From an uncultured Clostridia bacterium (GTDB taxonomy: Bacteria; Bacillota; Clostridia; Christensenellales; UBA1242): a DNA stretch of 19,060 nt. The notes beneath the pieces are model-generated. The model had not been told where the DNA came from. It saw nothing but the letters and a program-made list of their open reading frames with translations, and made no database searches. The stretch is taken from assembly GCA_947623775.1 (NCBI GenBank), contig CANQHL010000019.1, forward strand, positions 1-19,060, written 5' to 3'. This document shows positions 1 to 8,891 of this stretch, piece by piece. Position 1 is the stretch's first letter. Every line of letters begins with the position of its first letter. Both the position numbers and the translations under genes were made by a program.

Positions 1-513
1 AATTTCCTGCATTTCGGAAGACGCCTTTGAGCCAACGTATTCTCCCATTTTGATTATATGTTTTTCTTTGCCATTTTTTAATTTCTTTGTCGTCAATTGT
101 ACATATTTTGACGAGCCGAGCATGGAGACAAAAGAATTGACATCAATATTTAAGGAAACAGCCTCACCCGCAGACTTATAACCATCTGCACAGCCGATTT
201 CACCATCACCGAATATTACTCTCGCAAAAGGCTCATAAAAGCGTTTTGTTTCACGTAACAACACAGGACTTGACAAATGTCCGTCCTCGGCCTCATATCT
301 GGGATGTGAATTTTGTTTACCCTGGTGAGAAAGTGCAAAATCAGACATTGACTTCACTCGCTCGCCCTTGTCAACTTTTTTCATCTCCTCCGCTGAGGGC
401 AAATATGCAATATCTGTTGTTGTTGAAATATTTGTCTTTTTCCCATCTTTATACTTGTGACGAAGTTTAACGGGTACAAATAATTTTCTTAAATCAATAT
501 TTTCCTCGGCCAT
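1..513 (-). CDS. Unrecognised protein, N-terminal 171 residues (gene runs off the left edge)
   Basis: An open frame without a stop runs from an ATG at 513-511 to the left edge of the window. The start is supported by an AAGGGG ribosome binding site about five bases upstream and by a good promoter just before it. The protein begins MAEENIDLRKLFVPVKLRHK and is charged and soluble-looking, with no signal peptide or membrane helix in the visible part. A central region around residues 60-110 is rich in Ser, His and acidic residues, followed by a more ordered stretch with VIFGDGEIGCADGYKSAG and a mixed alpha/beta pattern. I do not recognise the family. The gene lies downstream of the MoxR operon on the same strand but is separated from it by a terminator, so it is probably its own transcription unit. 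The C-terminus lies outside the window and could change the reading. Confidence 0.75.
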   Translation of the reverse strand, partial: MAEENIDLRKLFVPVKLRHKYKDGKKTNISTTTDIAYLPSAEEMKKVDKGERVKSMSDFALSHQGKQNSHPRYEAEDGHLSSPVLLRETKRFYEPFARVIFGDGEIGCADGYKSAGEAVSLNIDVNSFVSMLGSSKYVQLTTKKLKNGKEKHIIKMGEYVGSKASSEMQEI

Positions 514-532
514 TTCAACCCCTTATAAATTT

Positions 533-561
533 ATTATAATATATTTTTATTCAAAAGTAAA
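533..561 (-). promoter_or_regulatory. Sigma-A-type promoter for the left-edge gene
   Basis: On the minus strand a perfect -10 box TATAAT (533-538) lies 17 bases from a -35 box TTTACT (556-561). Transcription would start about ten bases before the ribosome binding site, giving a very short leader. The -35 is only a partial match to TTGACA, but the spacing is ideal. Confidence 0.5.
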
Positions 562-564
562 TAC

Positions 565-709
565 ATTAAAAAACATCTATAATAAAAGTAAATAAAATAG
601 TAGCATATAAATAAAATCATTTATAAATAATGGGAAATTGTAAAATGGTATTTTGTAAATTGAATAAAAATTGCCTATAAAACTTAAATAAAAAATCATC
701 TATAAAAAA
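565..709. repeat. Degenerate AT-rich short repeats
   Basis: A motif resembling AAATAAAATCATCTATAAA recurs in degenerate form at about 565-583, 609-627, 663-682 and 686-709 in the gene-free strip between the left-edge gene and the MoxR operon. Spacing is irregular (44, 54 and 23 bases). No function is evident. It may be slippage-prone AT-rich filler. Confidence 0.3.
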
Positions 710-748
710 GCCAATCCGTTTGCAACAAGAGTGCCTAGATTGGCTTTT
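702..748 (-). terminator. Intrinsic terminator of the MoxR/VWA operon
   Basis: An 11-bp perfect inverted repeat (AAAAGCCAATC at 706-716 and GATTGGCTTTT at 738-748) sits six bases downstream of the stop of the double-VWA gene. Read on the minus strand, the stem is followed by a run of six T. The 21-base loop is long but the stem is perfect. Confidence 0.8.
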
Positions 749-753
749 AAAAA

Positions 754-3687
754 CTATTTTGTTTTATATTTTGACTTTTTCAGTTTAAACAAGCGGAAGA
801 TTATGCCAAGAAAGTATAAAACTAACGCCGCAATCAATAGCATTTGTCGCAAATCCTTAACTCGATGAATATTGCCATTTGGTTGAAAAATTTTCTCCGC
901 ATCATAAATGAATTTGCTGTATATTGTGCCATCACTTGGCTGTCGCGATGAAAGGGACGCAAGCAAATCTTGTCCTGTGGTGTATGGGTCAATTGTACTA
1001 TCAAATTCCTTGGAATAGGAAAACGATCTGCGTAGTTCCATCGTCTCAACAAGCATATCTGAAGGAATATCCTCTGGGCTTAAAACTTCATCTTCCATAA
1101 AATCATAATTTGATTTTACTTTCATTACATAAATTTTATACGTGCCAACTTGAAGATTTTCAAATACAAATCGGCAACCGCTTGAAATTGGACCTAAATC
1201 ATATTTTGTCGGTGGTTGCGACATGTCGGGCGATTGTACCATTGCCACAAGTTTTGTTTGTGGCTGCTCTTCCTGTTGCAAATTGAAAATATTGACTTGC
1301 GTGCGGAAATTATCTTCTATAACCATGCCCTCCATAGTTTCCTCTTTTGGCGGCTCAACATTCATAAGAAGAGAAAACATTATATTGCCAAGTATGGTTT
1401 TGCCGGTATCCGTGCTGATTAAATCATTCGACCATTTGCCCTCAAGGTCTATCAGAATGCTGCCAACTTTACCACTCCCATATTTCCATTCGGCGTATAG
1501 TGGTGCTCCATTTGCAAGCAAAGGAACACTTACATTTCTATCTATCTTTGCTCGGCTTATAAAGTATCCATCTAGTTTAAGATTTTGCAGTGCAAGCCCG
1601 GTAACATTTTCAAGTATCGGTGATTCCTCTCCCTTTTTTGGAGTGAAACTTTCATAACAAATATCTTCAAGTTGATCAAGCTTCAAATCCTTTCTAAATA
1701 CAGGTGCTACAGAGTGATTTGTTATATCATCTTTTGTATGTGGCAAAAGCAAATTATGTCCGCCACCTATTCCCGCTAAAGTTTCCATATTGTCAACATT
1801 AATTTCCCACCCTTTAACATCATAGGAGTGGTTGAAGTAATATGGAACACCATCAATAATCTTTTTAATATGATAATATGTCACAACGGTGATATTTATC
1901 CCCTGTGTGTCGTGTGCCTCTTGCATCACCTGCCCATAAACAGGCAATTTGTCCTTTGGTCCACCATCTGAAAATAAGATTATGTGTTTTTTAGCAACTT
2001 CGGCGGGTGCATTTGAAAGTATTCGAGCCGCCTGCCCCAGTGCCGGTGCATATTCGGTTGAGGCATCCCAATCCCAAAAACTTTCAAGTTGAGTGATTGA
2101 CTGCTTTATTTCTTCCTTCTTTGTAACCGAACTTAGAGGAGTTGTTTCTGCATATGATGATTGCAATGTAACTACACTTACATAATCCTTTGGCTCCAAA
2201 ACATTATCCAAAATGTACCTTGCATCTTCGGCCGCTGTTACAATTGATGAGGCGGAACTGCCGGTCATTGATGTTGAGACGTCAAAAATAAACACAACAG
2301 CAACGGCTGGTTTATATGCTTGAATGTTTACAGGGAGCATATCTGCAAGAATAGACTCTTGCAAATCGCTTTCCCTGTAACTGTGCAAAACGGGAACTTC
2401 TTCTTCGGGGTTGCTATCTCTCGGCGTCGTTTTTATATTGCCCTGCTCGTCTTTTTCAAATCCCCCGACTGTAAACAGTCCACCACCTTTTTCATTAACA
2501 TAAGTTTTCAATTCGCTTTGGAAATTCTCAGACAAGTCCTCAACTGCAAAATTGTATAAAATCACTTCACTATATTCACTCAATGTGTCTGCTGTCATTT
2601 CATTGGTGGCGGTTTTTATGTCCCTGATAACTATTTCGATATTGTTCTTTTGTCCAATTTCATCAAGTGCCGATTTCAATTGATTGGATTCACCTTGATA
2701 AGTTTCAAGTATAAGAATTTGTGTTTTTTCTTTCACTTCAAAATATGAGCAAAACACATTGTTTTCTTGCTTTTCATCATCGGAGACATTCAAATGAAAT
2801 GTCAATTCGTGAAAACCCTCTTTATCAAATGAATGAGGCAAAGCTATTTGCTGAGTGCCCGCCTGCAATTCAATTGACATTTTGCTTTCTTTTACTTCGC
2901 CATCATCATTTTTATCACTGAATTCAAGAGTTGCACTTGCTTTATATGAACTCTTAACAACCACTGTTATATTTATTTTATTGCCCGCATAAATGGTGCT
3001 GTCAGGATATTTCACTTCAAGGATTGATGCGTCCGATTGATAACTGTCTGCATAAAATGATGTTTCAAGTTGAACGCCACTGCGTGTGAGTTCTTTCATT
3101 GCGCTTATAGCATCTCCGTCGGTTTCAAGTCCATCACTTAAAACAACAATTCTTGAATGTGCTGGATCAGAAATAAAATTGTGTGCATCTACTTGCGGTG
3201 TCCAGACAAATTTCAACGCAGATGCAATATCGGTTGCATTGTCTTTTGCAACTGCAAATGAAGTCTTATATTTTTGATATGCCTTTTCGGCGTCTTCAAA
3301 AGTTTTTAAATCGCTCATTTCAAGAGCAACCTCTTGCCCCTGACCAAATAGTACAACTCCGACTCTGCATTGCCCAACGCTCTGTTTTAAAATATCATGC
3401 ACGAATTCATCCATATTTTCACGCTGAGTTTTTGCCGTGTAACTTGTATCAACAAGCACTGCAACCTCTTTCGGAAAATTTTGTTCATCATATTCAACCC
3501 TTATTCCTGAAATGGCAAATACAAAAAGTGACGCAACCAAACATTGAAAGAGTGCAGAAAAAATAAGGTTTGAACTTATCTTTCCCCTCTTTTTCCTTGC
3601 AAAAACGAGGGCAAGAATTGCCGCAAACACAGGCAACATAATAAAAAGCAGCCAAGGACTTGTTGAAAATGTGATGGATGCGTTCAT
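754..3687 (-). CDS. Membrane-anchored protein with two VWA domains and a glutamine-amidotransferase-like region
   Basis: This 977-aa protein is the last gene of the MoxR operon. Two membrane helices lie near the N-terminus (about 11-30 and 40-60) and one near the C-terminus (about 949-966), so the bulk probably faces outside the cytoplasm. A first von Willebrand A domain starts at residue 75 with the metal-site motif DTSYT (80-84), in which the last Ser of the usual DxSxS is Thr, and continues to VVLSDGLETDGD (191-202). Residues 320-410 alternate strands and helices and end in a glycine-rich turn (GGGLFTVGG), resembling the class I glutamine-amidotransferase/ThuA fold found in similar large VWA proteins. 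A second VWA domain follows with a complete DVSTSM motif (469-474). AAGGAGG precedes the ATG and overlaps the stop of the upstream gene. VWA proteins in such operons are thought to bind partner proteins through Mg2+ and act with the MoxR ATPase. The substrate is unknown. Confidence 0.85.
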   Translation of the reverse strand: MNASITFSTSPWLLFIMLPVFAAILALVFARKKRGKISSNLIFSALFQCLVASLFVFAISGIRVEYDEQNFPKEVAVLVDTSYTAKTQRENMDEFVHDILKQSVGQCRVGVVLFGQGQEVALEMSDLKTFEDAEKAYQKYKTSFAVAKDNATDIASALKFVWTPQVDAHNFISDPAHSRIVVLSDGLETDGDAISAMKELTRSGVQLETSFYADSYQSDASILEVKYPDSTIYAGNKINITVVVKSSYKASATLEFSDKNDDGEVKESKMSIELQAGTQQIALPHSFDKEGFHELTFHLNVSDDEKQENNVFCSYFEVKEKTQILILETYQGESNQLKSALDEIGQKNNIEIVIRDIKTATNEMTADTLSEYSEVILYNFAVEDLSENFQSELKTYVNEKGGGLFTVGGFEKDEQGNIKTTPRDSNPEEEVPVLHSYRESDLQESILADMLPVNIQAYKPAVAVVFIFDVSTSMTGSSASSIVTAAEDARYILDNVLEPKDYVSVVTLQSSYAETTPLSSVTKKEEIKQSITQLESFWDWDASTEYAPALGQAARILSNAPAEVAKKHIILFSDGGPKDKLPVYGQVMQEAHDTQGINITVVTYYHIKKIIDGVPYYFNHSYDVKGWEINVDNMETLAGIGGGHNLLLPHTKDDITNHSVAPVFRKDLKLDQLEDICYESFTPKKGEESPILENVTGLALQNLKLDGYFISRAKIDRNVSVPLLANGAPLYAEWKYGSGKVGSILIDLEGKWSNDLISTDTGKTILGNIMFSLLMNVEPPKEETMEGMVIEDNFRTQVNIFNLQQEEQPQTKLVAMVQSPDMSQPPTKYDLGPISSGCRFVFENLQVGTYKIYVMKVKSNYDFMEDEVLSPEDIPSDMLVETMELRRSFSYSKEFDSTIDPYTTGQDLLASLSSRQPSDGTIYSKFIYDAEKIFQPNGNIHRVKDLRQMLLIAALVLYFLGIIFRLFKLKKSKYKTK

Positions 3688-3696
3688 TTCCCCTCC

Positions 3697-5670
3697 TTAT
3701 AAAATATATTTAAATTGCAAATACCACTCTATCACCATAAGAATAAGTGATGCGACGGCAAGCCAAATAAAGAAATCTTTGCCCTCTTCACCGGCAAGTT
3801 CTTTATTGTTAAGCGTAATTTTAAACTCTGCACGCCTAAATAGATTGCTCTCTTGTGTGGACACATGCACATATGCCCGTCTAATCTCGTTTTCCCGCTC
3901 AATGCCAAATGTTGTTGTAAAAGTATAAGTTCCGATTTTGTCAAATGTGATTTGTGCAGGGAAATTTACAAACACAGTTTCATCTTCACCATGTTTAACT
4001 TCAACGGTGTCACCTTTACAATTTATTTGCACCTTTTCGCCCAGATTGAAATCATTGTTTGACAAGGTCACAGGCATGAAATAATTGATTAAGTTATATA
4101 TAAAAATTTGAAATTGGTCGCCGTAAAAATCAGACATATTTATGCTGAACGGCATAACAACAAACTTTGCCGTTTGAGTGTTTTTTACAAGCAAAATCGG
4201 ATTGTTGTCAATAAGCATCAATGGCTGAAACTTTGAATCTTGTTGAACTGTAACTTGACTGTACTTTGTAAGGTTTATTCTCTCCGCTTTCAAGTGTTGC
4301 GTGAGAGGATGTGCTGTCTCTATTTGGCAAGGCGTAAGTTTGTCAAGTGACACCACCTTGTCAAATGTAATGCCTATATCCGTTTGATTTATTGTCTCAT
4401 CGGGGTCAACCAAAAGCACAACCCCATCTTTTGGAAGTCCGGCATCTAAAATTTCTTGCGGAATGGAATGCTCAAAAATGTAAAATTCAAAACCGCTGTT
4501 TTCCGCTTTCATATCCATATCGGTATATACTTCATGGAATGTTATTGCACGAGTTTTGTTCATATTGGTTGAAAGATTGTTAAAGGCAAGTTGCCAAAAA
4601 CTGTTTGCATTATCACTCCAATATTCCACTTTGATTTTATCACGCAAGCCACTGTAAACAAAATATCTATCATCATCAGGAATAGAATCGTTAAGGTCGG
4701 GAATGAAAATTTCAACTTCATCATAAGTTTCAAAAAACCAATCTTCTTGCCCGCCATATTGTTCATTGGTCGCAACTATAGTCACACTTTGAGTTTGCTC
4801 AAGAGATGATGTTGTTTCACTTGAAGCAAATGCAACAGGCACGCTTAAATGTAAATTTCTTGGTCCACTTCCGTTGTCCGCCCCTTTTATGTCAAAAGAC
4901 ATGTTGCACTTTCGAGTTATGTCGCCATACGCACCTAGATGCACCTCAAAAGTATATTGATTGTCAACGATTGCGACATCGCACCCGAGAATGGCTATAT
5001 TTTGTTCATTCGTTTTATCAGAAAGATTTATCACTTCAACCGCATCACCAAGGCTTGCAATCTCCGTGTCGGTGTAAATAAATATTTTTGCATAGGGATT
5101 GATTTCAACCCTTTTCCCGGCAAGATTTATTGCTTCCTCGAGGTCACTTTCCTCAAGTGTGCATTCTAAAGCATCTATTGCCGAAATCATTTCATCTTTG
5201 TCACTCTTTTTAATATCCGAAAGTAAATATGATGGGCTGGCATCGGCAATAATGAGTGATACAACCCCCTCTTCCGCCTGAGTGAAAAACTCATTGATTT
5301 CCTTTTTTATTTCATTTTTTGCCTTTTCAAAGCGGGCAACTTTATCATTAAGGGAAATTGCTCGCATACTTGCAGATGAGTCAAGAATTAACACCATTTC
5401 ACTATCTGCAGCAATCACCGTCTCGGAATATAGACGCGGTTCGGCAAAGCCAACGGCAATTATCGCAAGCACAAGTGCCTGAACGAAGAATATTAACAAA
5501 TTACTTAACGTTGGACGTGGCTTTTTGGTTTGAGAAACAACGCGTTTCCAAATTGTAGTGGCGGAAACACGTTTTTCTCTATATTGCGGCCTTAACAGAT
5601 AAACGATGAGAAGTGCCCCAATCGCCACTAGGCCAACAAACCCAATGGGCAAAAGCCAACGTAAAATCAA
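3697..5670 (-). CDS. BatA-like VWA membrane protein
   Basis: The 657-aa product opens with the two membrane helices typical of BatA-type proteins (about 5-27 and 56-76), joined by a basic loop. A VWA domain follows with an intact MIDAS motif, DSSASM (97-102), and FIYTDTE further on. A long beta-rich region comes next, and a final membrane helix spans about 635-652. The family is found with MoxR ATPases and DUF58 proteins, where the VWA domain is thought to act as a metal-dependent adaptor at the membrane. The start codon is TTG (5670-5668). It is chosen because AAGGAG lies six bases upstream and the first residues lead directly into the first membrane helix. The gene is 9 bp from the double-VWA gene downstream and 22 bp from the gene upstream, so it is co-transcribed. 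Confidence 0.85.
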   Translation of the reverse strand: MILRWLLPIGFVGLVAIGALLIVYLLRPQYREKRVSATTIWKRVVSQTKKPRPTLSNLLIFFVQALVLAIIAVGFAEPRLYSETVIAADSEMVLILDSSASMRAISLNDKVARFEKAKNEIKKEINEFFTQAEEGVVSLIIADASPSYLLSDIKKSDKDEMISAIDALECTLEESDLEEAINLAGKRVEINPYAKIFIYTDTEIASLGDAVEVINLSDKTNEQNIAILGCDVAIVDNQYTFEVHLGAYGDITRKCNMSFDIKGADNGSGPRNLHLSVPVAFASSETTSSLEQTQSVTIVATNEQYGGQEDWFFETYDEVEIFIPDLNDSIPDDDRYFVYSGLRDKIKVEYWSDNANSFWQLAFNNLSTNMNKTRAITFHEVYTDMDMKAENSGFEFYIFEHSIPQEILDAGLPKDGVVLLVDPDETINQTDIGITFDKVVSLDKLTPCQIETAHPLTQHLKAERINLTKYSQVTVQQDSKFQPLMLIDNNPILLVKNTQTAKFVVMPFSINMSDFYGDQFQIFIYNLINYFMPVTLSNNDFNLGEKVQINCKGDTVEVKHGEDETVFVNFPAQITFDKIGTYTFTTTFGIERENEIRRAYVHVSTQESNLFRRAEFKITLNNKELAGEEGKDFFIWLAVASLILMVIEWYLQFKYIL

Positions 5671-5692
5671 TTTATTCTCCTTTTCATTTGTA

Positions 5693-6760
5693 TTAAGGTT
5701 TTAGTGAGCCGTAATAGTCCCCTAAAATATCCTTTAAATCATCTGGCAAATCACTGTCCGCAAGTTCATTTTCCAAACTTTCGCGGTCAAAATTGTCCTT
5801 GTAATCTTGCGTGCCATCAATCACATTGTTATTTTCATGGCCCACGCCTGTTTCTCCCCCTGAAATGCCGCCACCTTGTTGTCCTTGGTCACCGCCTTGA
5901 CTTTCAGAGTCACTGCCGTCACCACCTTTATCAGGCTTCTCACTACCCTCACCCTCAGAAGTGTTATCACCATCTGTATCGTCATCGTTTGGCTCCTTTT
6001 CGCTAAAAAGTGCGTATATGGTTATATCTTCTTGCACGTTTATTTCAGTACGTGGATTTTTTTGATTGGCAAGATAATTTTTGTCTTTATCTACCCAAGC
6101 CACAAACCGGTAATTTTCTGCGGGTACGGCTGTCACCGCCTGTGTGTAATGCCCTTTCTCAACTTGCTGCGTAGTTTGCCCCTCAATCGTTCCTGTACCC
6201 TCTTCATACACCTTGTATGTTACAACAAATTTCTCAATCGTCTCGCTTGGAGATGTTGTTTCACTTTCAATTCCAGATGAGCCAACTATCCCAGAGCCAT
6301 AAAGCACTGAACCTGTCGTTGCGCCTGCCGCAAAAACAAATCCAATCACCAATATTAAAACAACGGGAAGTGCAAGCGAAAACTTTAGGTTCTTTGGCGA
6401 AATGCCGGATATTTTTTTCTTTGCATCAGAGCGTTGCAACTTTGCCATGATTGACATATCATCTTGGCACTCATACATCGTGATGTAACGCTCATCTTGC
6501 CCGAGTGAATCGAGTTTTTTTGCAATCATTTCATTTGTAGGACGAAAGCGTTTGAAATAGAAAAGGAAAAAGGCAATCAAAAACGCAGTGATACCGACGC
6601 CAAGAGTTGTTGCAAGTGTCACAAAAATGGAAGTTTTTACTATCCATGTTATGCCGGCAGCAATTCCAACAGACACAAAAGCAAAGGAAAACGCAAGCAT
6701 AATTGATTTAAATATGCCAATACGTTTCAATCTTTTTCGGTATGTTTCAAATATATCCAT
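5693..6760 (-). CDS. Membrane protein of the MoxR operon with an InlB/Flg_new-like beta-repeat
   Basis: The 355-aa product has membrane helices at about 16-39, 44-69 and 127-150. A segment at residues 178-253 follows. It has the pattern of the bacterial repeat domain known from InlB B-repeats and Flg_new domains: V-Y-V-like strands, a GTGTIEG turn, an AVPAENYRFVAWVDK core and an ITIYALF end. After this comes a low-complexity acidic, Gly- and Gln-rich linker (255-305). The short conserved-looking tail ends LPDDLKDILGDYYGSLKP; similar tails occur in membrane proteins of other MoxR operons. The beta-repeat probably lies outside the cytoplasm and may bind protein or cell wall. AGGAGG precedes the ATG with good spacing. 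The family name is unknown to me, and the function is inferred only from the operon. Confidence 0.75.
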   Translation of the reverse strand: MDIFETYRKRLKRIGIFKSIMLAFSFAFVSVGIAAGITWIVKTSIFVTLATTLGVGITAFLIAFFLFYFKRFRPTNEMIAKKLDSLGQDERYITMYECQDDMSIMAKLQRSDAKKKISGISPKNLKFSLALPVVLILVIGFVFAAGATTGSVLYGSGIVGSSGIESETTSPSETIEKFVVTYKVYEEGTGTIEGQTTQQVEKGHYTQAVTAVPAENYRFVAWVDKDKNYLANQKNPRTEINVQEDITIYALFSEKEPNDDDTDGDNTSEGEGSEKPDKGGDGSDSESQGGDQGQQGGGISGGETGVGHENNNVIDGTQDYKDNFDRESLENELADSDLPDDLKDILGDYYGSLKP

Positions 6761-6779
6761 ACGCCCTCCTTTTTAAAAT

Positions 6780-7676
6780 TTATCTTACAATATCATATTG
6801 AGCAAGTTTGCCAAAAATCAACTTCTCAATGGCAATGTCAGTGCCGGTGGATAAAAATGCAACACTTCGTGAATCACAAAATTTTTTCATCTGGGCAATA
6901 TAACTTGCAAGTTCTTTTTTATATGAAGCAATCATTGCTCGTGAAATGGACACTTGCACATTTTTGGAATCACCATTTCCCCCTCCCTCGCAATCCACTA
7001 AATTTAATTTTCCGCCATATGTCGGGGAAATTTCCTCTTTGTCGAGGACTTGACAAAGCACAACATGTTGTTTTCTGAAAAGAAAATAATCAACCGCTTT
7101 TTTCCACTTGTTTTCAGTGAGAAAATCAGATATTACAACCGCAAGTCCATCATTTGTGCTCATGTCGGGAATGTTTGGAATTGTATCGGCAAAATCCGCT
7201 TCGCCCCCAAAGGTTATGTCTTTCATCTTCCCGACCGCACTGTAAAATGCGTTTTTGCCAACAATCAACCCGAATGGATCTGTTGCACTTCCATCTTTAA
7301 GAATGTGAAATGAAACTTTGTCGTTGTTGCGAATCGCAAGATAGCCAAACGCCACCGCTAGCCCCAAAATATATTCCGCTTTTTCAGGATAAAAGCCCAC
7401 CGATGCGGAGCAATCAATGTAAATCCGCACGTGCATTTGTCTTTCATCTGTGTACAACTTTAAAAAATACTTGCCTAACCTTGCAAACAAATTCCAATCT
7501 ATCCTACGTATATCGTCTCCCGGTTGATATTCGCGGAAATCGGCAAATTCCACCGTTTGGCCATATTTGTTTATTTTATGTTTTCCGCCATAATACCCCG
7601 TAAGCGTGGTTGGCAAGTTTAGTGCAAGCCTTTCTAAGCGATCAAAGAATTCATCGGTGAAATATCGTCCTTTCAT
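6780..7676 (-). CDS. DUF58 family protein (YeaD-like)
   Basis: The 298-aa soluble protein carries the DUF58 signature: FADFREYQPGDDIRRIDWN (residues 44-62), followed by ARLGKYFLKLYTDE. After this comes a VWA-like core whose metal motif is DCSAS (88-92). Length and motif order fit the family. DUF58 proteins almost always sit next to a MoxR ATPase and are presumed to be its partner. The start ATG overlaps the stop of the moxR-like gene in an ATGA (7673-7676), indicating translational coupling. I am confident of the family. The molecular function is not well established for any member. Confidence 0.92.
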   Translation of the reverse strand: MKGRYFTDEFFDRLERLALNLPTTLTGYYGGKHKINKYGQTVEFADFREYQPGDDIRRIDWNLFARLGKYFLKLYTDERQMHVRIYIDCSASVGFYPEKAEYILGLAVAFGYLAIRNNDKVSFHILKDGSATDPFGLIVGKNAFYSAVGKMKDITFGGEADFADTIPNIPDMSTNDGLAVVISDFLTENKWKKAVDYFLFRKQHVVLCQVLDKEEISPTYGGKLNLVDCEGGGNGDSKNVQVSISRAMIASYKKELASYIAQMKKFCDSRSVAFLSTGTDIAIEKLIFGKLAQYDIVR

Positions 7677-8734
7677 CTATTTCTCCCGAATTTGCCTTTT
7701 TTCTTTTTGTCAACATCTTCATCGTCGGAAACATCATTTATCTTATTCTCTTTCATTCCTGCAAGTTCATCAATGATCATCGTGATGATTTCATCAGGCG
7801 TAATGCGGGAAGAAATTGCCTCAAAGTTGAGTTTCACTCTATGGCGAAGTACGGGATAAGCCAATTTGTTTATATCTCCATAAGACACATTAAATCTGCC
7901 ATTCATTAAAGCAAGCACCTTTGCTGAGGAAATAAGTGCCTGCCCGGCTCGCGGACTTACTCCAAATCGCAAATATTTCTTCGCTGCATTTGAAGCATAT
8001 TTGCCATCAGGTTGAGTTGCCGAGCAAAGTTTTATTGCATAGTCCATAACGGAATTTGCAACAAGAATATTATTCGCAACGCGGCGCATTAAAAGAAGTT
8101 GTTCGCCCGTGCATGCCTGTTCTGCCACTTCGTCCATGGTTTTCTGTGTCATGTTGATGATTGCTTTCAATTCCTCTGGTTCTGGATTTGGAACAAGCAG
8201 TTTAAACATAAAACGGTCAAGTTGGGCTTCAGGCAAAGGATATGTTCCGTCCTGTTCTATCGGGTTTTGCGTTGCAAGAACAAAGAAAGGTTCATCTAGT
8301 TGTCGCGACACGCCCATAACGGTTACTTTATGTTCCTGCATGGCTTCAAGCAGTGCTGATTGAGTTTTTGGTGTGGCACGATTTATTTCGTCCGCAAGTA
8401 TAATATTTGAAAAAATTGGACCCGGTTGAAATTGAAATGTCGAGTTTCCGTTTTCATCTTGCACGATAATGTTTGTTCCTGTCACATCGGCAGGCATTAG
8501 GTCTGGCGTAAATTGGATACGCGAAAAAGGCAGGTCAAACACCCTGCCAAGTGAGCGAACAAGTCTGGTTTTCCCGACACCTGGAACGCCCTCCAAGAGA
8601 ACATTGCCACCTGCAATCATTGCAATTATTGTTTCTTCAATAACATCTTTTTGTCCGATAACATCGCGTTTTATCTGCTCAAAAATATTATTCATTAGTT
8701 CACTAAAACGATTTACATATTCTTCGACTTTCAT
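7673..8734 (-). CDS. MoxR family AAA+ ATPase
   Basis: The 353-aa protein is a typical MoxR ATPase. It has Walker A GVPGVGKT (49-56), Walker B LADEINRA (113-120), a sensor region ATQNPIEQDGTYPLPEAQLD (154-173) with a nearby arginine (R174) that could act in trans, and the C-terminal AAA lid. MoxR proteins are chaperone-like ATPases that use ATP to activate or assemble partner proteins, with VWA proteins as adaptors. The gene is first in its operon, starts with ATG after AGGAGG and has its own promoter. The last 25 residues are highly charged (acidic, then Lys-rich), which is an unremarkable extension. Confidence 0.95.
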   Translation of the reverse strand: MKVEEYVNRFSELMNNIFEQIKRDVIGQKDVIEETIIAMIAGGNVLLEGVPGVGKTRLVRSLGRVFDLPFSRIQFTPDLMPADVTGTNIIVQDENGNSTFQFQPGPIFSNIILADEINRATPKTQSALLEAMQEHKVTVMGVSRQLDEPFFVLATQNPIEQDGTYPLPEAQLDRFMFKLLVPNPEPEELKAIINMTQKTMDEVAEQACTGEQLLLMRRVANNILVANSVMDYAIKLCSATQPDGKYASNAAKKYLRFGVSPRAGQALISSAKVLALMNGRFNVSYGDINKLAYPVLRHRVKLNFEAISSRITPDEIITMIIDELAGMKENKINDVSDDEDVDKKKKGKFGRNR

Positions 8735-8765
8735 TTTTCCTCCTGCCTATTATTTTATTAATGTT

Positions 8766-8795
8766 ATTATACTATAAGTATATGGATAAATGCAA
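8766..8795 (-). promoter_or_regulatory. Promoter of the MoxR operon
   Basis: On the minus strand TATAAT (8766-8771) is separated by 18 bases from TTGCAT (8790-8795). It lies about 30 bases upstream of the moxR start codon. The -10 box is perfect and the -35 box is weak. Confidence 0.5.
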
Positions 8796-8847
8796 GTAAA
8801 AAATAAAATTCAATACAGCGTTTTATCCACTCTTATTAAAACCATAA

Positions 8848-8872
8848 AATAAAAAGGTGAATTATATTCACC
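8848..8872 (-). terminator. Intrinsic terminator read on the minus strand
   Basis: A short hairpin (GGTGAAT 8856-8862, ATTCACC 8866-8872, 3-base loop) is followed on the minus strand by TTTTTATTTT. It would end transcription coming from the TIR gene operon before the moxR promoter. The stem is only 7 bp, so it may be leaky. Confidence 0.5.
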
Positions 8873-8891
8873 CAGAGTGTAGACAAATTAA

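Noticed and set aside
1223..1657. 144-residue plus-strand open frame
   Set aside because: It lies entirely opposite the double-VWA gene, has no ribosome binding site or domain, and is a shadow of the real gene.
8782..8831. DnaA boxes and a replication origin
   Set aside because: TTATCCATA (minus strand, 8782-8790) and TTATCCACT (8823-8831) are each one base from the DnaA box, and AT-rich DNA is near. There are only two, and there is no dnaA, dnaN or replication gene, so chance is the better explanation.
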